Notes under the pieces: model-generated | What the model was told of the DNA's origin: nothing | The model's input: only the letters and a program-made list of their open reading frames with translations | The model's database searches: none | In this document: positions 55,949-64,000 of the stretch, in pieces | How the letters are laid out: every line of letters begins with the position of its first letter | How positions within the stretch are numbered: position 1 is the stretch's first letter | Source of the DNA: Gammaproteobacteria bacterium | GTDB lineage: Bacteria > Pseudomonadota > Gammaproteobacteria > Burkholderiales > Burkholderiaceae_B | Direction: 5' to 3' | NCBI GenBank assembly: GCA_030832095.1 | Contig: JAURJT010000035.1 | Span: forward strand, 62,001-126,000 | Length of the DNA stretch: 64,000 nt | Position numbers and translations under genes: made by a program

Positions 55949-57357
55949 CGCCCAAAGCCGCCAAGTTTGCCTAGGTTTTTCATGCCACCCATGGCACGCA
56001 TCATTTTGGCCATGCCGCCTTTTTTCATTTGCTTCATCATGCCCTGCATTTGCTCAAACTGATTGAGCATGCGATTGACCTCTTGCACGGGCACGCCGGC
56101 CCCCGCCGCGATGCGGCGCTTACGAGACGCTTTGAGTAACTCGGGTTTGCTGCGCTCAAGAGGCGTCATTGAATTGATGATGCCTTCGGTGCGGCGCATT
56201 TGTTTTTCGGCCTGACCGCTTTGCAACTGACCCGCCGCTTGTGCAAATTGCGCAGGCAGTTTTTCGAGCATTGAACTCATGTCACCCATTTTTTTCACTT
56301 GGGCGAGCTGCTCTTTAAAATCATTTAAATCAAACTTATCGCCTGATTTAATCTTTGCCGCAAGCTTGTTGGCCTCAGCAACATCAATATTTTGCTGAGC
56401 CTGCTCAACGAGCGACAAAATATCGCCCATGCCCAACACCCGTTGGGCCATACGCTCGGGGTGAAAGGGCTCAAGACCATCGAGCTTTTCAGAGACACCC
56501 ACAAACTTCAAAGGCTTGCCTGTGACGTGACGCACCGACAAGGCAGCGCCACCGCGCGCATCACCGTCAAGCTTAGTCAGTACAACCCCAGTTAAAGGTA
56601 AGGCGTCAGCAAAAGCACGTGCCGTATTGACAGCGTCTTGACCCTGCATGGCGTCAACCACAAACAGCGTTTCGATCGGATTAAGCACGTCATGCAACTG
56701 ACGAATTTCAAGCATCATCTCTTCGTCGATGCCTAAACGACCTGCCGTATCGACAATCAGCACATCAAAATGATGGCGCTTGGCGTAATCGAGTGCCGAA
56801 CGCGCGATATCAACGGGTTTTTGAGTAGGATCCGAGGCGATCCACTCAACCCCTACCTGCGCCGCCACGGTTTTTAGCTGCTCGATTGCGGCTGGGCGAT
56901 AGACGTCGGCACTGACTACGGCAACTTTCTTTTTGCCAGTTTTGCGACCATGCGCAACGTGACCGCCCTCGGTCAGCCAGCGGGCCAACTTACCTGTGGT
57001 GGTGGTTTTACCCGCACCTTGCAAACCGGCCATTAAAATGATGGCTGGCGGCTGCATCGCTAAAGACAGCTCACTGGAGTCTGGGCCCAAATCGCCGCCC
57101 ATCAACGCCGTCAGTTCTTTGTGCACCACGCCCACAAGGGCTTGGCCCGGCGACAAGCTGCCCACGACTTCTGCACCCAGAGCCTTTTCTTTCACGTTGG
57201 CCACAAACTCGCGCACAACCGGCAGCGAGACATCCGCCTCGAGCAGGGCTAAACGCACCTCACGCAACATCTCTTGCGTGTTGGCTTCAGTCAGGCGGGC
57301 TTCGCCCCGAATAGTCTTGACGACTCGGGATAGTCGTTGGGTTAGATTTTCAAGCAT
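55945..57357 (-). CDS. ffh: Signal recognition particle protein Ffh
   Basis: 470 residues. N domain ([20 protein letters not shown]), G domain with [18 protein letters not shown] near residue 110, [28 protein letters not shown] and [14 protein letters not shown], then the Met-rich M domain near the C-terminus ([20 protein letters not shown]). It binds signal peptides and 4.5S RNA for co-translational targeting to FtsY. Divergent from the CcsA-like gene with 28 bp between starts. Confidence 0.98.
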   Translation of the reverse strand: MLENLTQRLSRVVKTIRGEARLTEANTQEMLREVRLALLEADVSLPVVREFVANVKEKALGAEVVGSLSPGQALVGVVHKELTALMGGDLGPDSSELSLAMQPPAIILMAGLQGAGKTTTTGKLARWLTEGGHVAHGRKTGKKKVAVVSADVYRPAAIEQLKTVAAQVGVEWIASDPTQKPVDIARSALDYAKRHHFDVLIVDTAGRLGIDEEMMLEIRQLHDVLNPIETLFVVDAMQGQDAVNTARAFADALPLTGVVLTKLDGDARGGAALSVRHVTGKPLKFVGVSEKLDGLEPFHPERMAQRVLGMGDILSLVEQAQQNIDVAEANKLAAKIKSGDKFDLNDFKEQLAQVKKMGDMSSMLEKLPAQFAQAAGQLQSGQAEKQMRRTEGIINSMTPLERSKPELLKASRKRRIAAGAGVPVQEVNRMLNQFEQMQGMMKQMKKGGMAKMMRAMGGMKNLGKLGGFGR

Positions 57358-57385
57358 GGCAACCGTTTCGCTTTACACTAGACAC

Positions 57386-58240
57386 ATGTCTCCCCCCATT
57401 GTATTTCACTCCCTCGCCGCTTTGGCCTATTCATTGCTGGCCCTTGCACTTTGGCGGGGCTTCGCAGCTCGCCAGCCCAACGTGCAGGTCGGACAACTGG
57501 CGCGAGTCGGCCTTTTTGCAGCGATCGTGCTCCACGGCTACGCCCTGCATCAATCGATTTTGTTCGATCAGCGCCTGCAACTGAGCTGGGCGTTAGCGCT
57601 TTCAACTGCCGTTTGGCTTGGAATGATCGTCTTTTGGCTTGAAAGCTTGATTATTCGTATTGATGGCCTTCAATTATTGCTCTTGCCCACAGGCGCAATC
57701 AGCTGTTTGCTGGTCGCTTTATTTCCAAAAGAGCAACTGGTGGCGCATGCGGTCGACCCCGCACTGCGCATTCACCTGCTCATTGCTCTGTCAGCCTATG
57801 GCCTGGTCACCATCGCCGCGCTGCAAGCCATTTTAATGTCGGCGATCGACCGTCGGCTGCATTTTCCGTTGGCAGCGGCGCGCGCAGCCAAAGGCGTGAG
57901 GTTGGCACTGGGCCGAATCCTCGATGCTCAACCCCCCTTGCTTGCACAAGAACAAGTGCTCTTTAGAGTCATCTGGGTCGCGTTTGCCTTGCTCACCTTA
58001 GCGGTAGTGTCGGGATCCTTAATTTCGGTTGCGACGACCGGAAAATGGCTCCCTTTTGACCACAAAACCATTTTCACCCTTCTCTCGTGGCTAACCTTCG
58101 GGATACTATTATTCGGGCGCTACACCCGTGGTTGGCGCGGACGAATTGCGTTACGGTATACCTTACTAGGGTTTGCATTCATCGTGCTGTCGTACACAGG
58201 TAGCCGTTTTGTTGTTGAAGTCATTTTGCAGAGAAGCTAA
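57386..58240 (+). CDS. CcsA/YpjD-like cytochrome c assembly family membrane protein
   Basis: 284 residues from the ATG opening MSPPIVFHSL; the open frame extends 130 codons upstream but is antisense to ffh there. Eight hydrophobic segments; RIHLLIALSAYGLVTIAALQ and the C-terminal WRGRIALRYTLLGFAF match the inner-membrane YpjD/CcsA/CorE group downstream of ffh in betaproteobacteria. The tryptophan-rich haem loop of true CcsA is not evident, so a role in cytochrome c maturation is uncertain. The stop overlaps the next start by one base (TAATG). Confidence 0.82.
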   Translation: MSPPIVFHSLAALAYSLLALALWRGFAARQPNVQVGQLARVGLFAAIVLHGYALHQSILFDQRLQLSWALALSTAVWLGMIVFWLESLIIRIDGLQLLLLPTGAISCLLVALFPKEQLVAHAVDPALRIHLLIALSAYGLVTIAALQAILMSAIDRRLHFPLAAARAAKGVRLALGRILDAQPPLLAQEQVLFRVIWVAFALLTLAVVSGSLISVATTGKWLPFDHKTIFTLLSWLTFGILLFGRYTRGWRGRIALRYTLLGFAFIVLSYTGSRFVVEVILQRS

Positions 58241-58506
58241 TGGGTAAAGCGCTTTTTTGGGTAACCATTTTTATCGTCGTCATTTTCGTGACGAGGCTCT
58301 TGGCGATTCAAGCGGCCAAAAAACGTCGCCCGCCGCCGCAGGCGCCCTCTAATCAAACTGCCGCACCGGCTGGCTCTGAAGAAATGGTGCGCTGTGCGCA
58401 CTGTGGCGTGCATTTACCGCGTTCTGAAGCTTCGCTGCTGGGTCAAAATACCTGGTGCAGCCCGGCGCATGCAAAGCTGGGCGCGCGCGACAGAGACTCA
58501 ACCTAA
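58240..58506 (+). CDS. PP0621-family small membrane protein with Cys-rich C-terminus
   Basis: 88 residues. One N-terminal membrane segment (ALFWVTIFIVVIFVTRLLAI), a Pro/Ala linker, and a zinc-ribbon-like end with VRCAHCGVHLPRSEA and a further Cys in TWCSPAH. This is the PP0621 family usually found between a CcsA-like gene and ampD; function unknown. Starts one base inside the CcsA-like stop. Confidence 0.82.
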   Translation: MGKALFWVTIFIVVIFVTRLLAIQAAKKRRPPPQAPSNQTAAPAGSEEMVRCAHCGVHLPRSEASLLGQNTWCSPAHAKLGARDRDST

Positions 58507-58570
58507 CTAGCGCCCCAACGGTGCTGAACCAACACCCCAAGTAATAGCAATGGTGTAACGTTTTTTCCAA

Positions 58571-58648
58571 CGCACACACCGATGTCCACAGGCTCGACGT
58601 TATTCACCGACGCACACACCAATGCCTACAGGTTCAACGTTATTCACC
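58571..58648. repeat. 40-bp-period tandem duplication covering the ampD start
   Basis: Two 38-base copies starting CGCACACACC and ending GTTATTCACC (58571-58608 and 58611-58648) differ at five positions. Copy 2 contains the ampD ATG (58622); copy 1 has its own ATG (58582) in another frame, which opens a 23-codon reading frame ending at 58653. Confidence 0.85.
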
Positions 58649-59209
58649 CTTGACACGCGGGGCTGGCTTGCGTCAAGCGCAACCGTTGCGCGGCGGCCTT
58701 CGCCCAACTTTAACGAACGCCCGCTGGGCACTGCGGTGTCTTTACTGGTCGTTCACAACATCACGCTGCCACCAGGTCAGTTTGGCACGCCATACATTGC
58801 CGATTTATTTTTAAATCAACTCGACCTCAGCGCCGACCCTTGGTTTAGCAACGTAGAGGGCCTCAAGGTTTCAGCGCATTTTGTCATTGATCGTTTGGGA
58901 CACATCACCCAGTTCGTGTCGTGCGACGATCGCGCCTGGCATGCTGGCGCTTCGTCTTTTGAAGGACGCGAGCAATGCAATGATTTTTCAATTGGTATTG
59001 AACTCGAAGGCACCGATGACGTGCCGTTTGAGGCGGTGCAATACGAACGCCTGGCAGCGCTCACCCACTGTTTGCGTGGACGGTATCCGTTAACCGCTGC
59101 AACCGGTCACTCAGACATTGCGCCTGGACGCAAAACCGATCCTGGCCCGTGCTTTGACTGGCCACGCTTTCGAGAGTTAGCGCAGTGGCCAACAGCTCAT
59201 GGGGGCTAA
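58622..59209 (+). CDS. ampD: 1,6-anhydro-N-acetylmuramyl-L-alanine amidase AmpD
   Basis: 195 residues. Amidase-2 fold: zinc histidine in LLVVHNITLP near residue 42, HFVIDRLGHITQFV, AWHAGASSF, SIGIELEGTD and GHSDIAPGRKTDPGPCFDW with the other zinc ligands and catalytic Lys/Asp. It recycles anhydro-muropeptides in the cytosol; its loss derepresses AmpC in species that carry it. There is no clear Shine-Dalgarno site before the ATG, which lies in a tandem duplication. Confidence 0.93.
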   Translation: MPTGSTLFTLDTRGWLASSATVARRPSPNFNERPLGTAVSLLVVHNITLPPGQFGTPYIADLFLNQLDLSADPWFSNVEGLKVSAHFVIDRLGHITQFVSCDDRAWHAGASSFEGREQCNDFSIGIELEGTDDVPFEAVQYERLAALTHCLRGRYPLTAATGHSDIAPGRKTDPGPCFDWPRFRELAQWPTAHGG

Positions 59210-59346
59210 AGTGCAATGGCAGGCGCTTCACATGACACTAGCCGCGACCCAGCACGGCTAGTGAAGACTCAGTGCGCCTCATTGCTGTCACCCACGCAAC
59301 CTTCACGTTAGTGAAGGCTAGTGATGATTCACTGCGGCGACTTTCA

Positions 59347-59369
59347 GGGCTTGCCCGTAGGCAAAGCCC
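59347..59369 (-). terminator. Hairpin downstream of htpG
   Basis: On the minus strand GGGC-T-TTGCC, loop TACG, GGCAAGCCC folds as a GC-rich stem with one bulged base, 12 bases after the htpG stop. No T run follows, so termination may need Rho. Confidence 0.4.
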
Positions 59370-59380
59370 CCGCGTCACAA

Positions 59381-61291
59381 TTACGCTAACAACAACTGAT
59401 TCACACGTTTCACAAAAGCAGTTGGATCTGGCAATTGCGAGCCATCTGCCAACAGCGCCTGTTCAAACAACAAAGTTGCCCAGTCGTTAAACGTTTCGTC
59501 TGAAGCTGTTTGTATACGCGCCACCAAAGCATGCTCAGGATTAATCTCAAGCACAGGCAAGACATCAGGAGCCGCTTGACCCGCCGCTTTCAGCATGCGC
59601 TGCAGGTGCGGGCTTAAATCATTTTGCCCCACGACCACGCACGAAGGCGAATCGACCAAACGTAAGGTGACGCGCACTTCTTTGACACGATCTTTGAGCG
59701 CCTCTTGCAAACGCTCAACCAAGGGCTTGAACTGCTCAGCCACTTCGGTTTGATGTTTCTTTTCTTCATCATCGGCCAAGGCCTCAAGATCAAGCCCACC
59801 TTTCGCAACTGACACCAACTGCTTGCCATCAAACTCACGCAGGTGTGACAGCATCCACTCGTCAACGCGATCCCACATCACCAACACATCGATGCCTTTC
59901 TTGCGGAAAATCTCGATATGCGGGCTATTGCTACCCGCGGTGTAGCTATCGGCCGTGACGTAATAAATTTTGTCTTGGCCCTCTTTCATCTCGGCAACAT
60001 AATCGGCAAGTGTCACCGTCTGTGCGTCTGTGCCCTGCTTGGTTGAAGCAAAACGCAGCAGCTTAGAGATGCGTTCAATATTGCCTGCATCTTCGCCTGT
60101 GCCTTCTTTTAAGACCTGACCAAACTCGGCCCAAAAGGTTGTGTAAGCGTCTTGATTGTTTTCAGCCAAATCCTCGAGCATGCTCAAGATACGTTTGGTC
60201 GAACCTTCACGAATCGCTTTCACATCTCGGCTTTCTTGCAGCAACTCACGCGAGACATTCAGCGGCAAATCGGCCGAGTCAATCACCCCACGCACAAAGC
60301 GCAGGTACGAAGGCAGCAGCTGCTCGGCGTCGTCCATAATGAACACACGCTTGACGTAAAGCTTCACGCCACGACGCGCATCGCGATCCCACATGTCAAA
60401 CGGCGCATGCTTCGGAATAAACAACAGTTGCGTGTATTCGCTGCGACCTTCAACGCGGTTGTGCGTCCAGGCAAGTGGATCATCAAAATCGTGCGACACA
60501 TGCTTGTAAAACTCGCGGTACTGCTCGTCGGTCACGTCAGACTTACTACGTGTCCATAAGGCATTGGCCTGATTGACGGCTTCCCACTCGGCGGTTTTGA
60601 CTTGCTCAGACTTATCCTTATCCCACTCTTCTTTGAGCATTTCAACAGGCAAAGAAATATGGTCTGAATAGCGGCGCAGCACTTCGCGCAATTTATAGCC
60701 ATTCAAAAACTCGTCTTCATCGGCACGCAAGTGCAGTGTGACTTCAGTTCCGCGCTCAGCGCGTTCGCTTGCTGCAATGGTGAATTCACCTTGGCCGTCT
60801 GACTCCCACACGACGCCTTGATCGGCGGGCGCGCCTGCGCGGCGAGTGCGAACCGTGACTTTATCTGCCACGATAAATGACGAGTAAAAGCCAACGCCGA
60901 ACTGACCAATCAATTGAGCGTCTTTTTTATTGTCGCCAGTGAGTTTAGAAAAGAACTCGCGCGTACCCGAACGGGCAATCGTGCCTAAGTTGGCCACTGC
61001 CTCATCGCGTGACATACCAACGCCGTTATCCGCGATCGTGATCGTGCGAGCGGCCTTATCAAAATCAACCCGCACATGCAGGTCGCCAAAGCCCTCGAGC
61101 AGTGCTGGCTGATCAATCGCCTCAAAACGCAGCTTGTCGCAAGCGTCTGAAGCGTTAGAAACCAATTCACGCAAAAAAATCTCTTTATTGCTGTAAAGCG
61201 AATGGATCATCAGGTGCATCAGCTGTTTGACTTCAGCCTGAAAACCCATCGTTTGAGCGGCGTCTGCCGCTGGAGTTGCTTGATTCATCAT
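59381..61291 (-). CDS. htpG: Chaperone HtpG (Hsp90)
   Basis: 636 residues from the ATG-ATG pair opening MMNQATPAA, with GGTGAG before it; a GTG seven codons upstream is the alternative. GHKL ATPase: [39 protein letters not shown] near residue 80, [17 protein letters not shown] near 120; middle-domain Arg in [18 protein letters not shown] near 350; C-terminal dimer domain. It has no MEEVD tail, as normal in bacteria. Controlled by a sigma-32 promoter just upstream. Confidence 0.98.
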   Translation of the reverse strand: MMNQATPAADAAQTMGFQAEVKQLMHLMIHSLYSNKEIFLRELVSNASDACDKLRFEAIDQPALLEGFGDLHVRVDFDKAARTITIADNGVGMSRDEAVANLGTIARSGTREFFSKLTGDNKKDAQLIGQFGVGFYSSFIVADKVTVRTRRAGAPADQGVVWESDGQGEFTIAASERAERGTEVTLHLRADEDEFLNGYKLREVLRRYSDHISLPVEMLKEEWDKDKSEQVKTAEWEAVNQANALWTRSKSDVTDEQYREFYKHVSHDFDDPLAWTHNRVEGRSEYTQLLFIPKHAPFDMWDRDARRGVKLYVKRVFIMDDAEQLLPSYLRFVRGVIDSADLPLNVSRELLQESRDVKAIREGSTKRILSMLEDLAENNQDAYTTFWAEFGQVLKEGTGEDAGNIERISKLLRFASTKQGTDAQTVTLADYVAEMKEGQDKIYYVTADSYTAGSNSPHIEIFRKKGIDVLVMWDRVDEWMLSHLREFDGKQLVSVAKGGLDLEALADDEEKKHQTEVAEQFKPLVERLQEALKDRVKEVRVTLRLVDSPSCVVVGQNDLSPHLQRMLKAAGQAAPDVLPVLEINPEHALVARIQTASDETFNDWATLLFEQALLADGSQLPDPTAFVKRVNQLLLA

Positions 61292-61359
61292 GCTCACCGA
61301 AAAGTTATCCACAGGGTGCGCTCAGAGAAAGATCTTTTAAGCCTGAGCGTGTGACAGGT

Positions 61360-61387
61360 ATTTGGGGGGTAAATCTTAAATTTCAAG
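61360..61387 (-). promoter_or_regulatory. Sigma-32 (RpoH) heat-shock promoter of htpG
   Basis: On the minus strand CTTGAAA (61387-61381) matches the sigma-32 -35 box, and CCCCAAAT (61367-61360) the -10 box, with 13 bp between; the consensus is CTTGAAA and CCCCATnT. A 5' leader of about 60 nt would follow, starting with a GCTCAG/CTGAGC hairpin (61320-61348). Confidence 0.8.
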
Positions 61388-61542
61388 GGCTGACAGCGTA
61401 GGGCGCAGGGTCTAGCACCCAACCCGCCAGGCTAAGTCAGACCTAGTCTTAGCGTTACATAAAACGACCTTCACAAAACCGATGGCCCATTCGCGTATCG
61501 GGATGCCGGTATGTCGATTGGCGTGACCGCAGTAAAGCGCGG

Positions 61543-62901
61543 CTACGCTGCCACCAAAAGGCTGACCAGCTCCTTAACATCGGTACATTTTTCTAAGTCG
61601 GCAACCACCTCTTTCAACGGTGCCGACGAGCGCATCGGCTGGGCAGCCAGTTGCCAGCATCGGTCAAACTTTGTGGCGCGCGCCTGCTCACTGAGCGGCC
61701 GCGCGGGGCTAGCGAGCATGGCATCAATATGATGCTCAAGCACCCTGCCATCGTTCAAGCGCACGCGCACTACCTGTGGCCCTAGGGCGTTTGGGTTGGG
61801 GTTGGCGTCGACCTGCATGGTGACTTTACAGGCCAGCGCATAGGTTTGAGCATCTATTAAACCATCGCCCCTGAAATGCATGGCATCTAATGCCCCGTGC
61901 TGCAACACTTTGGCCAATACAAATGGCATGCACAGACGAGCATAATTGGGAGTTGGATTTTGTAATGGTGGGCGATTGACCAGGTGGTTAATCAACGGCG
62001 GCCCCAGCACAAGGATCTCGGCAACGTCATCCATAGAGAACTTAGCCTGCTCACGCAGCACCGTCACACCTTCTATGCCACCGTGTGTCGCGCGCCCGCT
62101 CGGATAAGGCTTATGGCTAAGCTCAGCAATTTTTGATTGTTGACCTAAACCGACTATGGCACGTTCAAGATCCCAGTCGGTTTCAAACATCGTGAGGTAG
62201 CCAAACTTGCCCGTCAAGGGTGTTTGTAAACTCGGAAAACCGGCCTGAGCTAAATCACAAGACTGCAGCGCAGCGCGTGCGTTTAAGCCAATCTGCAAGG
62301 GCAACACCACACTACCCTCGGTGTGCGCCTGCATGGTGCCACTGACCTGCGCCAGTTGATGCCCAAACGCCGCTAAGGTGGTGTCAGCATCAAAACCACG
62401 CAGGTTGGCTAAACCGGCCACGGCGCCAAAGCCGCCCGAAGTTGCTGGGCGAAAAAACCGCAATCCCAAGTTTGAAGCCAGGCCAATCGTGCACGCGATA
62501 TCAACGCCTGCCGCTAAGGCGGTGAGAAGTTGCTTGCCGGTTACCCCGCCGCGTACCTGTGCCTCGGCCAGCAGTACAGGCAGCAGCGTTGCCATCGCAT
62601 GCAATACCGCCCCTTCGTGCAGGCAGTCGTACTCTTGGCAGTGGATTTGGTAGGCATTGACCAACACGGCCTGCCCTCTTGGAAGCTTTAGGTCGGTGCC
62701 CCACACGGCCACCTCTGCACCCTCACCCCAACTGCGCACCGCCTTGAGCAGGGGCTGGATTTCAGGCGTACTGCCACCGGCGATACCCACGCCCAAGGTG
62801 TCCAGTAAAAAGACCTTTGCGCGCTCAAGCGCGTGCGGTGTTAAGGCAGCATATGTGAGCGAGGAAGCATGGCGTGCAAGTTGTAAATCAAGGCTTTGCA
62901 T
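61543..62901 (-). CDS. MmgE/PrpD family protein
   Basis: 452 residues from the ATG opening MQSLDLQLARHASSL; the longer frame would run through an 11-bp minisatellite. The family pattern is clear: RAKVFLLDTLGVGIAGG near residue 30, NAYQIHCQEYDCLHEGAVLH near 85, and KPYPSGRATHGGIEGV near 270. Members include 2-methylcitrate dehydratase (PrpD) and MmgE, cis-aconitate decarboxylase-like and uncharacterised dehydratases. There are no prpB/prpC neighbours, so a role in propionate metabolism is not indicated. Confidence 0.87.
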   Translation of the reverse strand: MQSLDLQLARHASSLTYAALTPHALERAKVFLLDTLGVGIAGGSTPEIQPLLKAVRSWGEGAEVAVWGTDLKLPRGQAVLVNAYQIHCQEYDCLHEGAVLHAMATLLPVLLAEAQVRGGVTGKQLLTALAAGVDIACTIGLASNLGLRFFRPATSGGFGAVAGLANLRGFDADTTLAAFGHQLAQVSGTMQAHTEGSVVLPLQIGLNARAALQSCDLAQAGFPSLQTPLTGKFGYLTMFETDWDLERAIVGLGQQSKIAELSHKPYPSGRATHGGIEGVTVLREQAKFSMDDVAEILVLGPPLINHLVNRPPLQNPTPNYARLCMPFVLAKVLQHGALDAMHFRGDGLIDAQTYALACKVTMQVDANPNPNALGPQVVRVRLNDGRVLEHHIDAMLASPARPLSEQARATKFDRCWQLAAQPMRSSAPLKEVVADLEKCTDVKELVSLLVAA

Positions 62902-62915
62902 GGTGTGACCGTTGG

Positions 62916-62959
62916 CTGAATTGGGGCGGAATTGGGGCGGAATTGGGGCTGAATTGGGG
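62916..62959. repeat. Four-copy 11-bp minisatellite
   Basis: Four tandem copies of CGGAATTGGGG (outer two start CTG) fill 62916-62959, 14 bp upstream of the MmgE/PrpD start on the minus strand. A unit of 11 is not a multiple of three. Confidence 0.9.
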
Positions 62960-63135
62960 TCTGTGTTTGATCTTGTTTCCAACAGATGTTACCGAAAAGA
63001 CGGGGCGATCCGCGGCTTGATCAGGCCTTGATACTGCGATTAAGGATCCCCGAGGAGTGCCTCACGCGCAAAATATTTATTACATCGTATAATGTACGAC
63101 TTCGTTCCAAAGCGCCTCGCGCGCGATCCCCCAAG

Positions 63136-63220
63136 GCCCGGGTGGTGAAATTGGTAGACGCAGGGGACTCAAAATCCCCCGCCGCAAGGCGTGCCGGTTC
63201 GATTCCGGCCCCGGGCACCA
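63136..63220 (+). tRNA. tRNA-Leu (CAA)
   Basis: 82 nt plus encoded CCA (63218-63220). Acceptor GCCCGGG/CCCGGGC, anticodon stem GGGGA/TCCCC around CTCAAAA giving CAA, a long variable arm (CCGCCGCAAGGCGT), and T arm GCCGG TTCGATT CCGGC. An integrase gene follows 126 bp downstream in the same direction, so the 3' end is a probable attachment site. Confidence 0.97.
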
Positions 63221-63240
63221 GCATTTATGCGGTTCTCCAC

Positions 63241-63301
63241 GTTGTACAGTTTTTTTGATGTGGTTGTACACTCGTTGTACAAAAACAGCACTGACTGTAC
63301 A
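63241..63301. repeat. Phased GTTGTACA repeats between tRNA-Leu and the integrase
   Basis: GTTGTACA occurs at 63241-63248, 63263-63270 and 63274-63281, and the core TGTACA again at 63296-63301. Core spacings are 22, 11 and 20 bp, near whole helical turns. They look like arm-type sites for the integrase or an excisionase, or a repressor array on the integrase promoter. Confidence 0.65.
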
Positions 63302-63346
63302 ATGCAGAGCATAGCTTAGCCTATGTTTTTTTTGGAGTGCATGCCA

Positions 63347-64000
63347 ATGCCACAAAAAGTAGAGCACACAGTTCACATACTTGAGGGCAAAGCAACGCTG
63401 TCAATTAGGAAGACTTCACCTGTCTGGCAGGTGCGCTACAAGGTTGGCAACAAGTGGCTGCGAACCACCACAAAAGAAGAAGATTTAGCCAAAGCCAAGA
63501 GCAAAGCTGTTGATCTGGTCACAAACGCTTGGTTTAGAGAACGCAACAATCTGCCCACAGTCAGCAAGCGATTCAAAACCATCGCCAACCTTGCCATCAA
63601 GCGCATGGACGAAGAAACGGCAGCAGATCGTGGCAAAGCGTCATACGCAAGCTATAAAAACGCCCTCAACAACTATCACATCCCGTATTTCAAGAACCAC
63701 AATATAGACAGCGTGGATTACGCAGCACTACAACGCTTTGCCAGTTGGCGAATTCGTGAAATGGAAAAAACCCCCAGCACCAGCACCCAAAATACTCACA
63801 ATGCTGCGCTGAAACGGGTTTTTGATGAAGCTGTCATACGTAATTACATTACAACCACTCAAGTGCCTCAGTTGGAGAACAGGGGGGGCGCCAGCAGCGA
63901 ACGGCGTCCAGACATACAAATTGGTGAATATCCTGCCCTGCTACGTGCCATGCGTGCCTACATTAAAGATGGCCGTGCAGGACACGAGCGCGACATGCGC
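63347..64000 (+). CDS. Phage-type tyrosine recombinase/integrase, N-terminal part
   Basis: The frame is open to the window edge (218 codons seen). GGAG lies nine bases before this ATG; another ATG six bases earlier is too close to it. The N-terminus has an arm-binding-like beta region (TLSIRKTSPVWQVRYKVGNK), then a core-binding SAM-like helical domain (ALNNYHIPYFKNHNIDSVDY and TSTQNTHNAALKRVFDEA), as in site-specific tyrosine integrases. The catalytic domain with the R...HxxR...Y residues is outside the window. The position after tRNA-Leu marks the left end of an integrated element. Codon use is poorer in GC than its neighbours. Confidence 0.85.
   Translation, partial: MPQKVEHTVHILEGKATLSIRKTSPVWQVRYKVGNKWLRTTTKEEDLAKAKSKAVDLVTNAWFRERNNLPTVSKRFKTIANLAIKRMDEETAADRGKASYASYKNALNNYHIPYFKNHNIDSVDYAALQRFASWRIREMEKTPSTSTQNTHNAALKRVFDEAVIRNYITTTQVPQLENRGGASSERRPDIQIGEYPALLRAMRAYIKDGRAGHERDMR

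Noticed and set aside
56996-57385. 130-codon N-terminal extension of the CcsA-like frame
   Set aside because: It is the complementary strand of ffh; the membrane protein begins at 57386.
59256-59336. Two 21-base similar segments (GGCTAGTGA-GA-TCA-TGCG) 60 bp apart between ampD and htpG
   Set aside because: Three mismatches in 21 and no clear flanking structure; recorded only as weak similarity.
1-64000. CRISPR arrays, complete insertion sequences, rRNA operons
   Set aside because: No regularly spaced repeat arrays, transposase genes or rRNA signatures were seen; the only tandem repeats are the short ones listed.

Overview
The window looks like a chromosomal segment of a betaproteobacterium of the order Burkholderiales, most likely Alcaligenaceae (inference). 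Pointers are the ispE / tRNA-Gln / prs / rplY / pth gene order, two Bug-type tripartite tricarboxylate transporter (TTT) receptors, a tandem glycine riboswitch ahead of gcvTHP, apbC (mrp) divergent from metG, and moderate GC. Coding density is high and almost all genes are intact housekeeping genes. No rRNA operon, CRISPR array or complete insertion sequence was seen.

Layout. 1-4.6 kb (+): tail of a branched-chain amino-acid type ABC transporter (livG/livF), an SDR dehydrogenase, then nadC followed at once by an unusual fusion of PhnN (ribose 1,5-bisphosphokinase) to an archaeal-type nucleotide phosphorylase. 4.7-10.6 kb (-): a probable catabolic operon made of an Ldh2-type hydroxyacid dehydrogenase, a complete TTT transporter (tctB, tctA, Bug receptor) and a ThDP-dependent decarboxylase. 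10.8-16.2 kb is the accessory patch: a HEPN protein with an unknown partner under a palindromic operator, a frameshifted sulfurtransferase remnant, a GST, a truncated XRE antitoxin, a Bug receptor with an alpha/beta hydrolase, a lone XRE antitoxin and a NYN-domain nuclease.

16.3-28.3 kb: ychF, an acyl-CoA synthetase, and a minus-strand housekeeping block (TPR lipoprotein, lolB, ispE, tRNA-Gln, prs, rplY, pth, CPBP protease), followed by mutM and fumarylacetoacetase. 28.4-40.7 kb: a tandem intergenic repeat, an FAD-linked oxidase, phosphomannomutase and pgi, a tviB/tviC-type nucleotide-sugar pair, a candidate small RNA whose loop copies the 16S anti-Shine-Dalgarno, then coq7, an OsmC protein, thyA, folA and a DUF945 protein. 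40.7-51.2 kb (-): gcvT-gcvH-gcvP under a tandem glycine riboswitch, a flavoprotein, an Orn/Lys/Arg decarboxylase, dcd and apbC.

51.2-64 kb: a split chromate transporter, metG, tRNA-Gly, thiS, trmB, ffh, a CcsA-like protein, ampD, htpG behind a good sigma-32 promoter, an MmgE/PrpD protein, and finally tRNA-Leu(CAA) with a phage-type integrase that runs off the window. That end is the left border of a probable genomic island.

The most notable items are the PhnN-phosphorylase fusion (a possible one-polypeptide route from nucleoside monophosphate to PRPP, next to the PRPP consumer nadC), the anti-SD-mimic small RNA, the HEPN cassette, the tRNA-Leu integration site with helically phased GTTGTACA repeats, and several local tandem duplications that touch gene starts (ampD, the phosphomannomutase gene, the MmgE/PrpD gene).
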